A stretch of DNA of 64,000 nucleotides, from NCBI GenBank assembly GCA_903939755.1, contig CAJAII010000020.1, positions 1-64,000 of the forward strand, read 5' to 3'. This document shows, piece after piece, positions 43,522 through 51,881 of this stretch. The notes beneath the pieces are model-generated. The model saw only the letters and a program-made list of their open reading frames with translations. It was not told where the DNA came from and did no database searches. The DNA is from an uncultured Flavobacteriales bacterium. Lineage in GTDB: Bacteria > Bacteroidota > Bacteroidia > Flavobacteriales_D > Crocinitomicaceae. Position 1 is the first letter of the stretch, and each line of letters starts with the position of its first letter. A program made the position numbers and the translations under genes.

Positions 43522-46338
43522 ATGCCAAGAGATATTTCTATTAAATCCGTGCTTATTATTGGAAGCGGACCGATTGTTATTGGACAAGCATGTGAATTTG
43601 ATTATGCAGGTTCTCAAGCCGCCAGATCCCTGCGTGATGAAGGTATTGAAGTAACATTGATTAACTCAAATCCGGCTACCATTATGACGGATAAGGTGGT
43701 CGCTGATAATATTTATTTGCTACCGTTGGAGTCTGATAGTATCATTTCAATTCTTCAGAAACATAAAATTGATGCTGTTTTACCTACTATGGGTGGCCAA
43801 ACGGCACTTAATCTTTGCATCCAATGCGATGAGATGGGGATTTGGGAGGAATACGGTGTAGAAATTATTGGTGTGGATATCAATGCCATTGAAATTACTG
43901 AAAACAGGGAGGCTTTTAGAAATTTAATGCTTTCCATTGGTGTGCCAATGGCTCCACAGAAAACCGCTAAATCTTTTTTGGAAGGGAAAGAAATTGCGCA
44001 AGAATTTGGCTTCCCTTTATGTATTCGCCCTTCCTATACCCTGGGAGGTTCCGGGGCTTCTATTTTATACAGTTCAAAGGAATTTGACAATCAATTAGAG
44101 CGAGGTTTGCAATTGTCTCCGATCCATGAAGTGATGATTGATAAGGCGCTCTTGGGATGGAAAGAATTTGAATTGGAATTATTGCGTGATAAAAATGACA
44201 ATGTCGTTATCATTTGCTCGATTGAAAATTTTGATCCGATGGGTATTCATACGGGTGATTCCATTACAGTTGCTCCAGCCATGACATTATCTGATACTAC
44301 TTATCAGAAAATGAGGGATATGGCTATTCTTATGATGCGCTCTATTGGAAATTTTGCTGGCGGTTGTAATGTTCAATTTGCTGTTTCTCCCGATAATGCA
44401 GAAGATATCATTGCCATTGAAATTAATCCGCGCGTTTCTAGGTCTTCGGCTTTAGCTTCTAAAGCAACTGGGTATCCAATTGCTAAAATTGCGGCAAAAT
44501 TAGCTATTGGTTATCATTTGGATGAATTAAAGAACCAAATTACAAAGACAACTTCTGCCTTGTTTGAACCAACATTAGATTATGTGATTGTTAAAATTCC
44601 CCGATGGAATTTCAACAAATTTCCTGGTACCAATCGCGAGTTAGGATTGCAAATGAAATCCGTGGGTGAAGTAATGGCTATTGGGCGATCTTTTCAAGAA
44701 GCGTTGCAAAAAGCCTGTCAATCTCTTGAGATTAATAGAAATGGACTCGGTGCTGATGGAAAGGAATTGACCAATCAAAATGAAATTTTGCACAGTTTAG
44801 AGCATGCCTCATGGAATCGTTTGTTTCATATTTATGATGCCATTAAGTTGGGTATTCCTTTCAAAACGATCGTTGAAAAAACTAAGATTGATATCTGGTT
44901 TTTAAAGCAAATTGAAGAATTAATCAAGTTTGAAAAACAAATTGAAAAGTTAAATGTAGCTACTCTGCCTCAAGAATTACTTTTTGAAGGAAAACAAAAA
45001 GGATATTGTGATCGACAAATCGCTCATTTGTTAAAGTGTCTTGAATCTGAAGTATATAAGAAAAGAACAGAAATGGGCATCAAAAGGGTATATAAGTTAG
45101 TTGATACCTGTGCCGCTGAGTTTGAAGCACAAACTCCTTACTATTATTCTACTTTTGAATACGAGAATGAAAGTGTAGTGAGTGATAAAAAGAAAGTAAT
45201 TGTTCTTGGTTCTGGTCCAAATAGAATAGGGCAGGGCATCGAATTCGATTATTCCTGCGTTCATGGTGTTCTCGCTGCGAAAGAATGTGGCTATGAAACA
45301 ATCATGATTAATTGCAATCCTGAAACAGTTTCTACGGATTTTGATACCGCAGATAAATTGTATTTTGAACCTGTTTTTTGGGAACATATTTATGATATTA
45401 TTCAGCATGAAAAGCCAGAAGGTGTGATTGTCCAATTGGGTGGTCAGACAGCCTTGAAATTGGCTGAAAAGTTGAGCCGTTACGGTATAAAAATACTAGG
45501 AACGAGTTTCGAAGCGCTAGATTTAGCAGAAGATAGAGGTCGTTTTTCAAAGGTATTGGAGGAAAATAATATTCCTTTTCCTAAATATGGTATTGTCGAA
45601 AATGCAGAACAAGCTTTGGTGCTGGCCGATGAACTAGGATTTCCTTTATTGGTTCGTCCAAGTTATGTTTTGGGTGGGCAAAAAATGAAAATTGTTATCA
45701 ATAAAGAAGAATTAGAGCATCATGTTGTGGATATTATCAATGAAATGGGGAACAATCAAATTTTGTTGGATCATTTTCTAGTAGGTGCAGGAGAAGCAGA
45801 AGCGGATGCTATTTGTGATGGGGAAAATGTGTACATCATAGGAATAATGCAGCACATTGAACCTGCAGGTATACATTCCGGAGATTCGTATGCAGTACTA
45901 CCTCCTTATAATTTAGGCGATTTTGTGATGACACAAATTGAAGACATTACAAAACGTATTGCCATTGCGCTCAAAACCGTTGGATTAATTAATATTCAGT
46001 TTGCCATAAAGGATGATAAAGTATACGTGATTGAAGCGAATCCTCGTGCATCACGTACTGTTCCCTTCATTGCCAAGGCCTATGATGAACCCTATGTAAA
46101 TTATGCTACCAAAGTCATGTTAGGGGAGAAGAAGGTAACAGATTTCGACTTTAAGCCTCGAAAAGAAGGGTATGCCATTAAAATCCCTGTGTTTTCTTAC
46201 GAGAAGTTTCCGGATGTTAAAAAGGAACTCGGACCTGAAATGAAATCTACCGGCGAAGCCATACGCTTTATAAAAAATCTTAAAGATCCATTTTTTACCA
46301 AAATCTATTCGGAGCGAAATATGCATTTGTCAAAGTAA
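43522..46338 (+). CDS. carB: Carbamoyl-phosphate synthase large chain, without the C-terminal regulatory domain
   Basis: Makes carbamoyl phosphate from bicarbonate, ammonia and two ATP for arginine and pyrimidine synthesis. Two ATP-grasp halves are clear: the first begins GSGPIVIGQACEFDYAGSQA and carries INPRVSRSSALASKATGYPIAK; the second begins GSGPNRIGQGIEFDYSC and carries EANPRASRTVPFIAKAYDEPY. The protein ends at 938 aa, shortly after the second grasp domain (GEAIRFIKN). The usual enzyme has ~1070-1080 aa, and the missing ~135 residues are the MGS-like domain that binds UMP and ornithine. Bacteroidota enzymes of about 940-950 aa are known to me, so this looks like a lineage feature, not a truncation. 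No carA is in the window. Confidence 0.95.
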   Translation: MPRDISIKSVLIIGSGPIVIGQACEFDYAGSQAARSLRDEGIEVTLINSNPATIMTDKVVADNIYLLPLESDSIISILQKHKIDAVLPTMGGQTALNLCIQCDEMGIWEEYGVEIIGVDINAIEITENREAFRNLMLSIGVPMAPQKTAKSFLEGKEIAQEFGFPLCIRPSYTLGGSGASILYSSKEFDNQLERGLQLSPIHEVMIDKALLGWKEFELELLRDKNDNVVIICSIENFDPMGIHTGDSITVAPAMTLSDTTYQKMRDMAILMMRSIGNFAGGCNVQFAVSPDNAEDIIAIEINPRVSRSSALASKATGYPIAKIAAKLAIGYHLDELKNQITKTTSALFEPTLDYVIVKIPRWNFNKFPGTNRELGLQMKSVGEVMAIGRSFQEALQKACQSLEINRNGLGADGKELTNQNEILHSLEHASWNRLFHIYDAIKLGIPFKTIVEKTKIDIWFLKQIEELIKFEKQIEKLNVATLPQELLFEGKQKGYCDRQIAHLLKCLESEVYKKRTEMGIKRVYKLVDTCAAEFEAQTPYYYSTFEYENESVVSDKKKVIVLGSGPNRIGQGIEFDYSCVHGVLAAKECGYETIMINCNPETVSTDFDTADKLYFEPVFWEHIYDIIQHEKPEGVIVQLGGQTALKLAEKLSRYGIKILGTSFEALDLAEDRGRFSKVLEENNIPFPKYGIVENAEQALVLADELGFPLLVRPSYVLGGQKMKIVINKEELEHHVVDIINEMGNNQILLDHFLVGAGEAEADAICDGENVYIIGIMQHIEPAGIHSGDSYAVLPPYNLGDFVMTQIEDITKRIAIALKTVGLINIQFAIKDDKVYVIEANPRASRTVPFIAKAYDEPYVNYATKVMLGEKKVTDFDFKPRKEGYAIKIPVFSYEKFPDVKKELGPEMKSTGEAIRFIKNLKDPFFTKIYSERNMHLSK

Positions 46339-46374
46339 ATCAATAAATTAACCGATTAAAGTTATTGATTGGCT

Positions 46375-47913
46375 ATGGGAATCATCCAAAAAGATGCGTT
46401 GCGGACTACAGTGATTTCCTATCTAGGTTTAGTATTAGGATACCTCAATAAAGCTTTTCTATTTTTAATTTTTTTAAATGCTGAAGAAGTTGGATTAGTA
46501 AATTTGATCGTAACCGTTGGATTATTATTTGCACAATTAGCTAATCTAGGAACTGTCTATGCTACCTGGAGATTCTTTCCCTTTTTCAGAAATGATAGTC
46601 GGAAAAATTATGGCTTTTTATTGCTTAATTCCTTGGTGGTTTGTTTCGGAATAGTTCTTTTCACCCTAATTTTCTTCGCCTTTCAGTCAAAAATAGCGAC
46701 TTATTTTTCCTTAAAATCCCCGCTCTTTGTTGCCTATTATTTTTGGGTCATTCCATTGGGGATTGGAACCGTTTTCTTTATGCTTTTTGAAAATCACATG
46801 CGTGGATTACATAAAAATATCCTGCCAGTTTTTCTTCAAGATATCGTCCTTCGATTGGTGGTAACTTTATTGCTGTTATTATTTGGACTGGGGTGTTTTA
46901 ATTTCAATCAATTTTTTGTCCTCTACCTAAGTGCTTATTTTATTCCAGCAATTTTCTTGTGTTTTTACTTGGTCAAAATTGGTGAATTACATTTCTCGCT
47001 AAAATCGATAACTGTTCCGAAACGCTTTAGGAAAATCTTATTGTCATTCAGTTCGTATAGTTACTTAAATACCCTTGCTGCTTTGTTCGTTATTTCAATG
47101 GATGCCATGATGATCGCTTCTATGCTTGGGCTAAAACAAACGGGAGTGTATACAACAATGGTTTACATTACCTCTGCGATTCAAGTTCCATATCGTTCTA
47201 TGATTCGAGTGAGCTCCCCGATAATAGCACGCTTTTGGAAAGAAAAAAATATGGTGGGCATGCAGTCGCTGTATGAAAAATCAAGTGCCGTGGGTTTGTT
47301 GATCGGTCTACTTTCTTTTCTTATAGTGTGGACCCCAAGACAGGAGCTGTTTTCATTTTTACGCGCCGAATATAGTTCGGGGATTTATGTATTGCTTTTC
47401 TTGATGGTTGGTAGAATGGTCGATATGTATTGTGGACTGAATGGTACCATCTTCGCAACTTCCCGTAAGTACAAATTTGATTTGGTATTTACACTGTTTT
47501 TGTGCGTGGGTATTTTCTTGCTCAATATATATCTCATTCCAATCTATGGAATAAATGGCGCTGCTTTTTCTACTGGATTTATTTATGTTTTCTATAATTT
47601 TGCGCGTTCATTTTATATTTATAAGGTTTATGGACTTCATCCTTTTCAATGGAGCCAATTTAAGTTGATCGGATTATTTGTTCTGAACCTTCTGGCTTTG
47701 GAATTAGTATCTAGCTATTTTCTTAAAGGCCATCACTTTTCACCTTTTGAAAATGGTTTAATCATATTGCTGAAGTGGATGGTGATATTTGTAGCCTTCG
47801 TTTTACCGGTTGTTTTACTTAAACTAGAAAATGAAAGCGCCTCTTTCTTTCAGAAATCAGTTCTTTTTGTAAAGAATAATTACCGCAATAAACTTAGAAA
47901 TAAAGTGGATTGA
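46375..47913 (+). CDS. Oligosaccharide flippase family protein (Wzx-like)
   Basis: Inner-membrane protein of 512 aa with about 12-14 hydrophobic segments, in the MVF/MATE-like polysaccharide flippase superfamily. The N-terminal GIIQKDALRTTVISYLGLVLGYLNKAFLFLIF and the internal ISMDAMMIASMLGLKQTGVYTTMVYI are characteristic of Wzx-type proteins. Presumed to flip lipid-linked sugars. The ATG at 46375 is preferred over a TTG two codons earlier. The stop codon lies inside the first copy of the 66-bp repeat (47905 onward), so the last codons were contributed by the repeat. Confidence 0.85.
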   Translation: MGIIQKDALRTTVISYLGLVLGYLNKAFLFLIFLNAEEVGLVNLIVTVGLLFAQLANLGTVYATWRFFPFFRNDSRKNYGFLLLNSLVVCFGIVLFTLIFFAFQSKIATYFSLKSPLFVAYYFWVIPLGIGTVFFMLFENHMRGLHKNILPVFLQDIVLRLVVTLLLLLFGLGCFNFNQFFVLYLSAYFIPAIFLCFYLVKIGELHFSLKSITVPKRFRKILLSFSSYSYLNTLAALFVISMDAMMIASMLGLKQTGVYTTMVYITSAIQVPYRSMIRVSSPIIARFWKEKNMVGMQSLYEKSSAVGLLIGLLSFLIVWTPRQELFSFLRAEYSSGIYVLLFLMVGRMVDMYCGLNGTIFATSRKYKFDLVFTLFLCVGIFLLNIYLIPIYGINGAAFSTGFIYVFYNFARSFYIYKVYGLHPFQWSQFKLIGLFVLNLLALELVSSYFLKGHHFSPFENGLIILLKWMVIFVAFVLPVVLLKLENESASFFQKSVLFVKNNYRNKLRNKVD

Positions 47914-48071
47914 GCGTAGTCGAAAGACACTATGCAGATCCTCTCGACTTCGCTCGATTATCTGTTGAGGGTGGATTGAGCGAAGTCGAAAGATACTATG
48001 CAGGTCCTCTCGACTTCGCTCGATTATCTGTTGAAAGTGGATTGAGCTAATCGAGCGTAGTCGAGATGAGC
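47905..48071. repeat. Tandem 66-bp palindromic repeats
   Basis: Two full 66-bp units (47905-47970, 47971-48036) differ at five positions; a partial third starts at 48037. Each unit contains inverted arms GAGCGNAGTCGA and TCGACTTCGCTC. The first unit begins 9 nt before the flippase stop. The units are of the same family as those at 42.8, 50.9 and 51.9 kb. The 201-bp gap holds no gene until the GIY-YIG gene at 48115. Confidence 0.9.
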
Positions 48072-48114
48072 ATGTGCAGATTCACGATTCAATTATTTTT
48101 TCGTATATTTAGTT

Positions 48115-48429
48115 ATGTCAGATCCAACTATGTATATATTAAAATGTTCCAATGATTTATATTATACAGGAAGCACGAAGAATTTAAAGAGAAGGTTAAA
48201 ACAACACCAAAATGGACATGGAGCTAATTTTACTAAAAAATATTTACCAATAGAATTGGTTTATTTTGAGTCTTTTTCTAGAATAGATTGGGCTTTTTAT
48301 CGTGAAAAGCAAGTTCAAAGATGGAGTCGTAATAAAAAAGAAGCACTTATAAATAGTGAGGTTAATCAATTGAAATTTTTTTCTGAATGTCAAAATGAAA
48401 CTCATTTTAGAAACTACAAGAAAGAATAA
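48115..48429 (+). CDS. GIY-YIG nuclease-superfamily protein
   Basis: A 104-aa single-domain protein. The GIY-YIG motif is variant, Tyr7-Ile8-Leu9 and Tyr17-Thr18-Gly19 (MYILKCSNDLYYTGSTKNLKRRLKQH), with the conserved Arg27 and a conserved Glu64 in YREKQVQRW, consistent with an active nuclease. The C-terminus ends with ECQNETHF, typical of the solitary GIY-YIG proteins widespread in Bacteroidota. It sits 43 nt after a cluster of palindromic tandem repeats. No homing intron, restriction or repair partner is adjacent. Confidence 0.88.
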   Translation: MSDPTMYILKCSNDLYYTGSTKNLKRRLKQHQNGHGANFTKKYLPIELVYFESFSRIDWAFYREKQVQRWSRNKKEALINSEVNQLKFFSECQNETHFRNYKKE

Positions 48430-48450
48430 ACGCATCGAAGATTTATTTTT

Positions 48451-48458
48451 TATCTTTG
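48451..48458 (+). promoter_or_regulatory. -7 box directly before the outer-membrane protein start
   Basis: TATCTTTG ends 5 nt before the ATG at 48464, so the transcript would be nearly leaderless. Confidence 0.45.
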
Positions 48459-48463
48459 TTTTG

Positions 48464-49132
48464 ATGAAAAAGTACATTTTAATATTTCTTTTAGCGATTT
48501 TTTTTAATGTGACCTCTTTCTTATCGCAAGGAATGGAGTCAGATGATTCTTTTACCATTGAGTTAGGTTTGCCTAATTCATTTGTTAATAAAGCATTTAA
48601 GTCAATCATGCAAGGCTTGGTTACGGTTTCTCCTTATTATCAATATAAGTTGAAAAATAATTTATCTTTTGGAGCAGGTTTGCATTACACGTATTTTGCG
48701 GTCAATGAATTTAGGGTTCCTTCCAAGGTTTATGGTGGAATGCATACGATTACCGGGTTTGTTAAATTAGGCCACGAGAAATTTTGGACCGATAAGATAG
48801 GAACTGATTTTGGTGTAAAACTTGGTTATGGACAAACAATAATCGCTACGGATGCTTTGAAAGAAAATGGCATATTTTATAATCGTTTGAATGCACCATA
48901 TGTGGAGCCGGTTGCTGCCTTGGTGTTAGTATCTGATGTGGCATCTTCCTTTCGATTTACCGTTGGTTATGCTTTTTACGGATTTAGTTACCGTCCTTGG
49001 TTAATTGGAGTTGATTCGTATTTAGGATATGATGCAGCAGAATTAAACAAATTATCATCCTTTTTAACAGTAGGTTTTGGCTACACCCATTATTTTAATG
49101 GAAAGAAAAGTGCCAGCGGTGACTGGGAGTAA
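48464..49132 (+). CDS. Outer-membrane beta-barrel-like protein
   Basis: A 222-aa exported protein (signal MKKYILIFLLAIFFNVTSFLSQ). The mature sequence has alternating amphipathic strands with aromatic girdles (SPYYQYKLKNNLSFGAGLHYTYFAV, GVKLGYGQTIIA, FRFTVGYAFYGFSYRPW, FLTVGFGYTHYF), a pattern of an eight-stranded small barrel. No name can be assigned. ATG at 48464 gives the clean signal; upstream in-frame codons overlap the GIY-YIG gene and are not used. Stops exactly at the end of the convergent carboxyltransferase gene. Confidence 0.75.
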   Translation: MKKYILIFLLAIFFNVTSFLSQGMESDDSFTIELGLPNSFVNKAFKSIMQGLVTVSPYYQYKLKNNLSFGAGLHYTYFAVNEFRVPSKVYGGMHTITGFVKLGHEKFWTDKIGTDFGVKLGYGQTIIATDALKENGIFYNRLNAPYVEPVAALVLVSDVASSFRFTVGYAFYGFSYRPWLIGVDSYLGYDAAELNKLSSFLTVGFGYTHYFNGKKSASGDWE

Positions 49133-50776
49133 TTAAGTTTGAATGGCGCCAACATTAAAACGCTTTTCGCTTTTCGATTGATCTGCCATTTCGATTCCCA
49201 TTGAAATAACCTTCCTCGTTTCCTTCGGATCGATTATCGCATCTACCCAAATTCTACTGGCAGCATAATAAGGAGAAGTTTGCTCGTCATACCTACTTTT
49301 AATGGTGTTGTATAGTTCTTTTTCCCGCTCTGGTGTTATGGTTTCTCCTTTTGATTTCAAGGTCGCAATTTCAATTTGAAGTAAGGTTTTTGCAGCAGCT
49401 GCTCCACTCATCACCGCAATTTCAGCCGTTGGCCACGCAACAATTAAACGTGGATCATAAGCCTTTCCGCACATCGCGTAGTTGCCTGCTCCGTAAGAAT
49501 TTCCCATTATGATAGTGAATTTTGGAACCACGCTATTCGCCACCGCATTTACTAATTTTGCCCCATCTTTTATGATGCCTCCTTGTTCGCTTTTTGATCC
49601 GACCATGAAACCAGTAACATCTTGCATAAAGACCAATGGAATCTGTTTTTGATTACAAATCATAATAAAACGTGCTGCTTTATCGGCTGAATCAGAATAA
49701 ATAACGCCTCCAAATTGCATTTCTCCTTTGGAGTTTTTCACGATTTCTCTATTGTTAGCTACAATTCCAACACTCCACCCATCGATTCTAGCGTAGGCAC
49801 AAATAATGGTTTGACCATAATTCGCTTTGTATTCCGTTAATTTTGACTCGTCAACCAATGTTTTTAGTAAGGCTCTTGTTTCATAAGGCTTATTTCTTTC
49901 TGCAGGAAAAATTCCGTAAAGTTTATCCATAGCTACTTTGGGCGCTTCGCTTTTTATGCGATCAAAACCTGCCGTTTCACATTTCCCTATTCTCGATAGT
50001 AAATCTCGAATAGTAGAAAGACATTCTTGATCATTTTCCACTTTATAATCACAAATTCCTGAAATTTCAGTTTGTGATGTGGCGCCACCAAGCTCCTCAT
50101 TTTCGATTTGTTCGCCAATGGCCGCTTTCACTAGGTAAGAACCAGCAAGGAAGATAGTACCTGTTTTATTAACGATTAATGATTCATCAGACATGATGGG
50201 TAAATAAGCTCCTCCCGCAACACAGCTTCCCATTACCGCAGCAATTTGAATGATTCCCTGCGCACTCATGATCGCATTGTTTCTAAACATTCTTCCGAAA
50301 TGCTCTTTGTCGGGGAAAATTTCATCTTGCATGGGTAGAAATACCCCAGCAGAATCAACTAAATAAATGATAGGAAGTTTATTTTCCATCGCAATTTCTT
50401 GCGCCCTGAGGTTCTTTTTTCCTGTAATAGGAAACCAAGCGCCAGCTTTTACGGTGGCATCATTGGCAACAACAATGCATTGTCGTTTTGCCACATATCC
50501 AATTACAATGACCACTCCACCTGCCGGACAGCCACCGTGTTCTCGGTACATGCCATACCCTGCAAAAGACCCAATTTCAATTCGCTCTGTTTCGACATCG
50601 AGTAATAAGTCAATTCTTTCTCTGGCACTTAATTTACCAGCGGCATGTAATTTTTCAATTTTCTTTTTGCCGCCGCCTTCGTATATTTTCTGTAATTCTT
50701 TTTCCAAAGCAGAAATTTTTAAGCGCATTGCATCTTCGTTGAAATTGAATTCGAGCTCTTTATCTGAAATTGCCAT
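49133..50776 (-). CDS. Acyl-CoA carboxylase carboxyltransferase subunit (methylcrotonyl-CoA carboxylase beta-like)
   Basis: A 547-aa carboxyltransferase beta-type subunit that moves a carboxyl group from biotin to an acyl-CoA. The crotonase-like N and C halves are visible: GGVVIVIGYVAKRQCIVVANDATVKAG, VDSAGVFLPMQDEIFPDKEHFGRMF (typical of methylcrotonyl-type enzymes), ELGGATSQTEISG, and IIMGNSYGAGNYAMCGKAYDPRLI with GYAMCG-type oxyanion loops. The biotin-carboxylase/BCCP subunit is not next to it. Substrate class is best guessed as methylcrotonyl-CoA or a related branched acyl-CoA, from leucine catabolism. Confidence 0.85.
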   Translation of the reverse strand: MAISDKELEFNFNEDAMRLKISALEKELQKIYEGGGKKKIEKLHAAGKLSARERIDLLLDVETERIEIGSFAGYGMYREHGGCPAGGVVIVIGYVAKRQCIVVANDATVKAGAWFPITGKKNLRAQEIAMENKLPIIYLVDSAGVFLPMQDEIFPDKEHFGRMFRNNAIMSAQGIIQIAAVMGSCVAGGAYLPIMSDESLIVNKTGTIFLAGSYLVKAAIGEQIENEELGGATSQTEISGICDYKVENDQECLSTIRDLLSRIGKCETAGFDRIKSEAPKVAMDKLYGIFPAERNKPYETRALLKTLVDESKLTEYKANYGQTIICAYARIDGWSVGIVANNREIVKNSKGEMQFGGVIYSDSADKAARFIMICNQKQIPLVFMQDVTGFMVGSKSEQGGIIKDGAKLVNAVANSVVPKFTIIMGNSYGAGNYAMCGKAYDPRLIVAWPTAEIAVMSGAAAAKTLLQIEIATLKSKGETITPEREKELYNTIKSRYDEQTSPYYAASRIWVDAIIDPKETRKVISMGIEMADQSKSEKRFNVGAIQT

Positions 50777-50795
50777 AACTGATTTTAATTGTGAT

Positions 50796-50803
50796 CAAAG
50801 ATA
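50796..50803 (-). promoter_or_regulatory. -7 box for the carboxyltransferase gene
   Basis: Minus strand TATCTTTG ends 19 nt before the ATG at 50776. No -33 element at the proper spacing. Confidence 0.45.
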
Positions 50804-50897
50804 CAAAGAGTCAAATAAAGTCTGCTTAGATGTGTTGAGATTATTTCAAAGATCTTTGATTGGTCGGTGGTTGGTCGCTAATTGGTTAATATTGACC

Positions 50898-51034
50898 GTG
50901 CCTCTCGACTCACTTCGGCAAGCTCAGTACTAGCCGTTCGATCCACTGTTAAGCTCATCGAGCGGAGTCGAGTTGAGCGTAGTTGAAAACCACTATACCC
51001 ACAGATCCTCTCGACTTCGCTCGATTATCTGTTG
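50898..51034. repeat. Palindromic repeat cluster, mixed modules
   Basis: The stretch contains CCTCTCGACTC, a 23-nt module (ACTTCGGCAAGCTCAGTAC followed by TAGC) that also occurs at about 51899-51921, GAGCGGAGTCGAG and then ATCCTCTCGACTTCGCTCG with ATTATCTGTTG, the same sequence as in the 47.9-kb units. It fills the 341-bp gap between the carboxyltransferase and FISUMP genes; no gene is supported there. Confidence 0.8.
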
Positions 51035-51117
51035 TAAGTGCATCAAGAAGAGCTGTTGAAACAATAAATTCCTTGTCAATAATTTATATGTATTTTTATA
51101 GTACACAAATTCGAAAT

Positions 51118-51861
51118 ATGAAAAACCCCCTAATCTTACTATTTCTTGTCATTTTTAGCGTAAGCAATAGTTTTGCACAAACCGTTACTATTGGCAGCCA
51201 AACTTGGACTACCAAAAATTTAGATGTAGCCACCTTTCGTAATGGTGATCTAATTCCCGAAGCTAAAACAGATGAGGAATGGAAAGCAGCAGGTGAAAAT
51301 AAACAGCCGGCATGGTGTTATTATGATAATAAAGCTGCCAACGGAACTAAATACGGCAAACTATACAATTGGTATGCGGTAAACGATCCGCGTGGTTTAG
51401 CTCCAATTGGTTATCATATCCCCACAGATGAAGAATGGACAGTACTTTCTACTTTTTTAGGTGGAGAGGATGTTGCAGGTAAAAAAATGAAAAGTAGTTC
51501 AGGGTGGAATTCTTACACAACAGGTGGATCAAAAACATGTCCTAATTGTGCTAATTGGAATGCGGAATATCGAAAAAAAGTACCGTGCCATACTTGTCAG
51601 GATACACGTTCTGTAGCAGCCCCAAAAGTTAGTCATGTTGGCAATGGCACGAATAGTAGCGGTTTTACGGGTCTTCCGGGCGGTTATCGCTACGGCTATG
51701 GAGATTTCTACTATGTTGGCAGTTTCGGCAATTGGTGGAGTGCTTCGGAGTCCAATGTTACGAGTGCTTGGTTTCGGGAATTGTACTACGTCTATTCCTA
51801 TCTTTACCGGTACGGTAAGGCCAAGAATAACGGTATTTCAGTTCGTTGCGTTAAGGATTAA
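51118..51861 (+). CDS. FISUMP-domain exported protein with a two-CxxC insert
   Basis: A 247-aa secreted protein (signal MKNPLILLFLVIFSVSNSFAQ). The mature part is one FISUMP (Fibrobacter succinogenes major paralogous) domain, with VTIGSQTWTTKNLDVATFRNGD, YGKLYNWYAVNDPRGLAPIGYHIPTDEEW and the closing GISVRCVKD. Compared with the paralogue at 57081-57737 it carries an extra ~40-residue segment with Cys141-x2-Cys144 and Cys157-x2-Cys160. The function of FISUMP domains is unknown; surface location is expected. Upstream in-frame codons lie in the repeat and are not used. Surrounded by repeat clusters on both sides. Confidence 0.82.
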   Translation: MKNPLILLFLVIFSVSNSFAQTVTIGSQTWTTKNLDVATFRNGDLIPEAKTDEEWKAAGENKQPAWCYYDNKAANGTKYGKLYNWYAVNDPRGLAPIGYHIPTDEEWTVLSTFLGGEDVAGKKMKSSSGWNSYTTGGSKTCPNCANWNAEYRKKVPCHTCQDTRSVAAPKVSHVGNGTNSSGFTGLPGGYRYGYGDFYYVGSFGNWWSASESNVTSAWFRELYYVYSYLYRYGKAKNNGISVRCVKD

Positions 51862-51881
51862 ATGTTGAGGGAGTCCGCTTC

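Noticed and set aside
47905-48071. Possible CRISPR array (regular 66-bp spacing)
   Set aside because: The whole 66-bp unit is repeated with only five differences, so there are no unique spacers, and no cas gene is seen.
50367-50933. 188-aa frame on the plus strand
   Set aside because: It lies antisense within the well-supported carboxyltransferase gene and has no family signature or start context of its own.
50983-51117. N-terminal extension of the FISUMP protein
   Set aside because: It translates repeat sequence; the ATG at 51118 gives a standard signal peptide.
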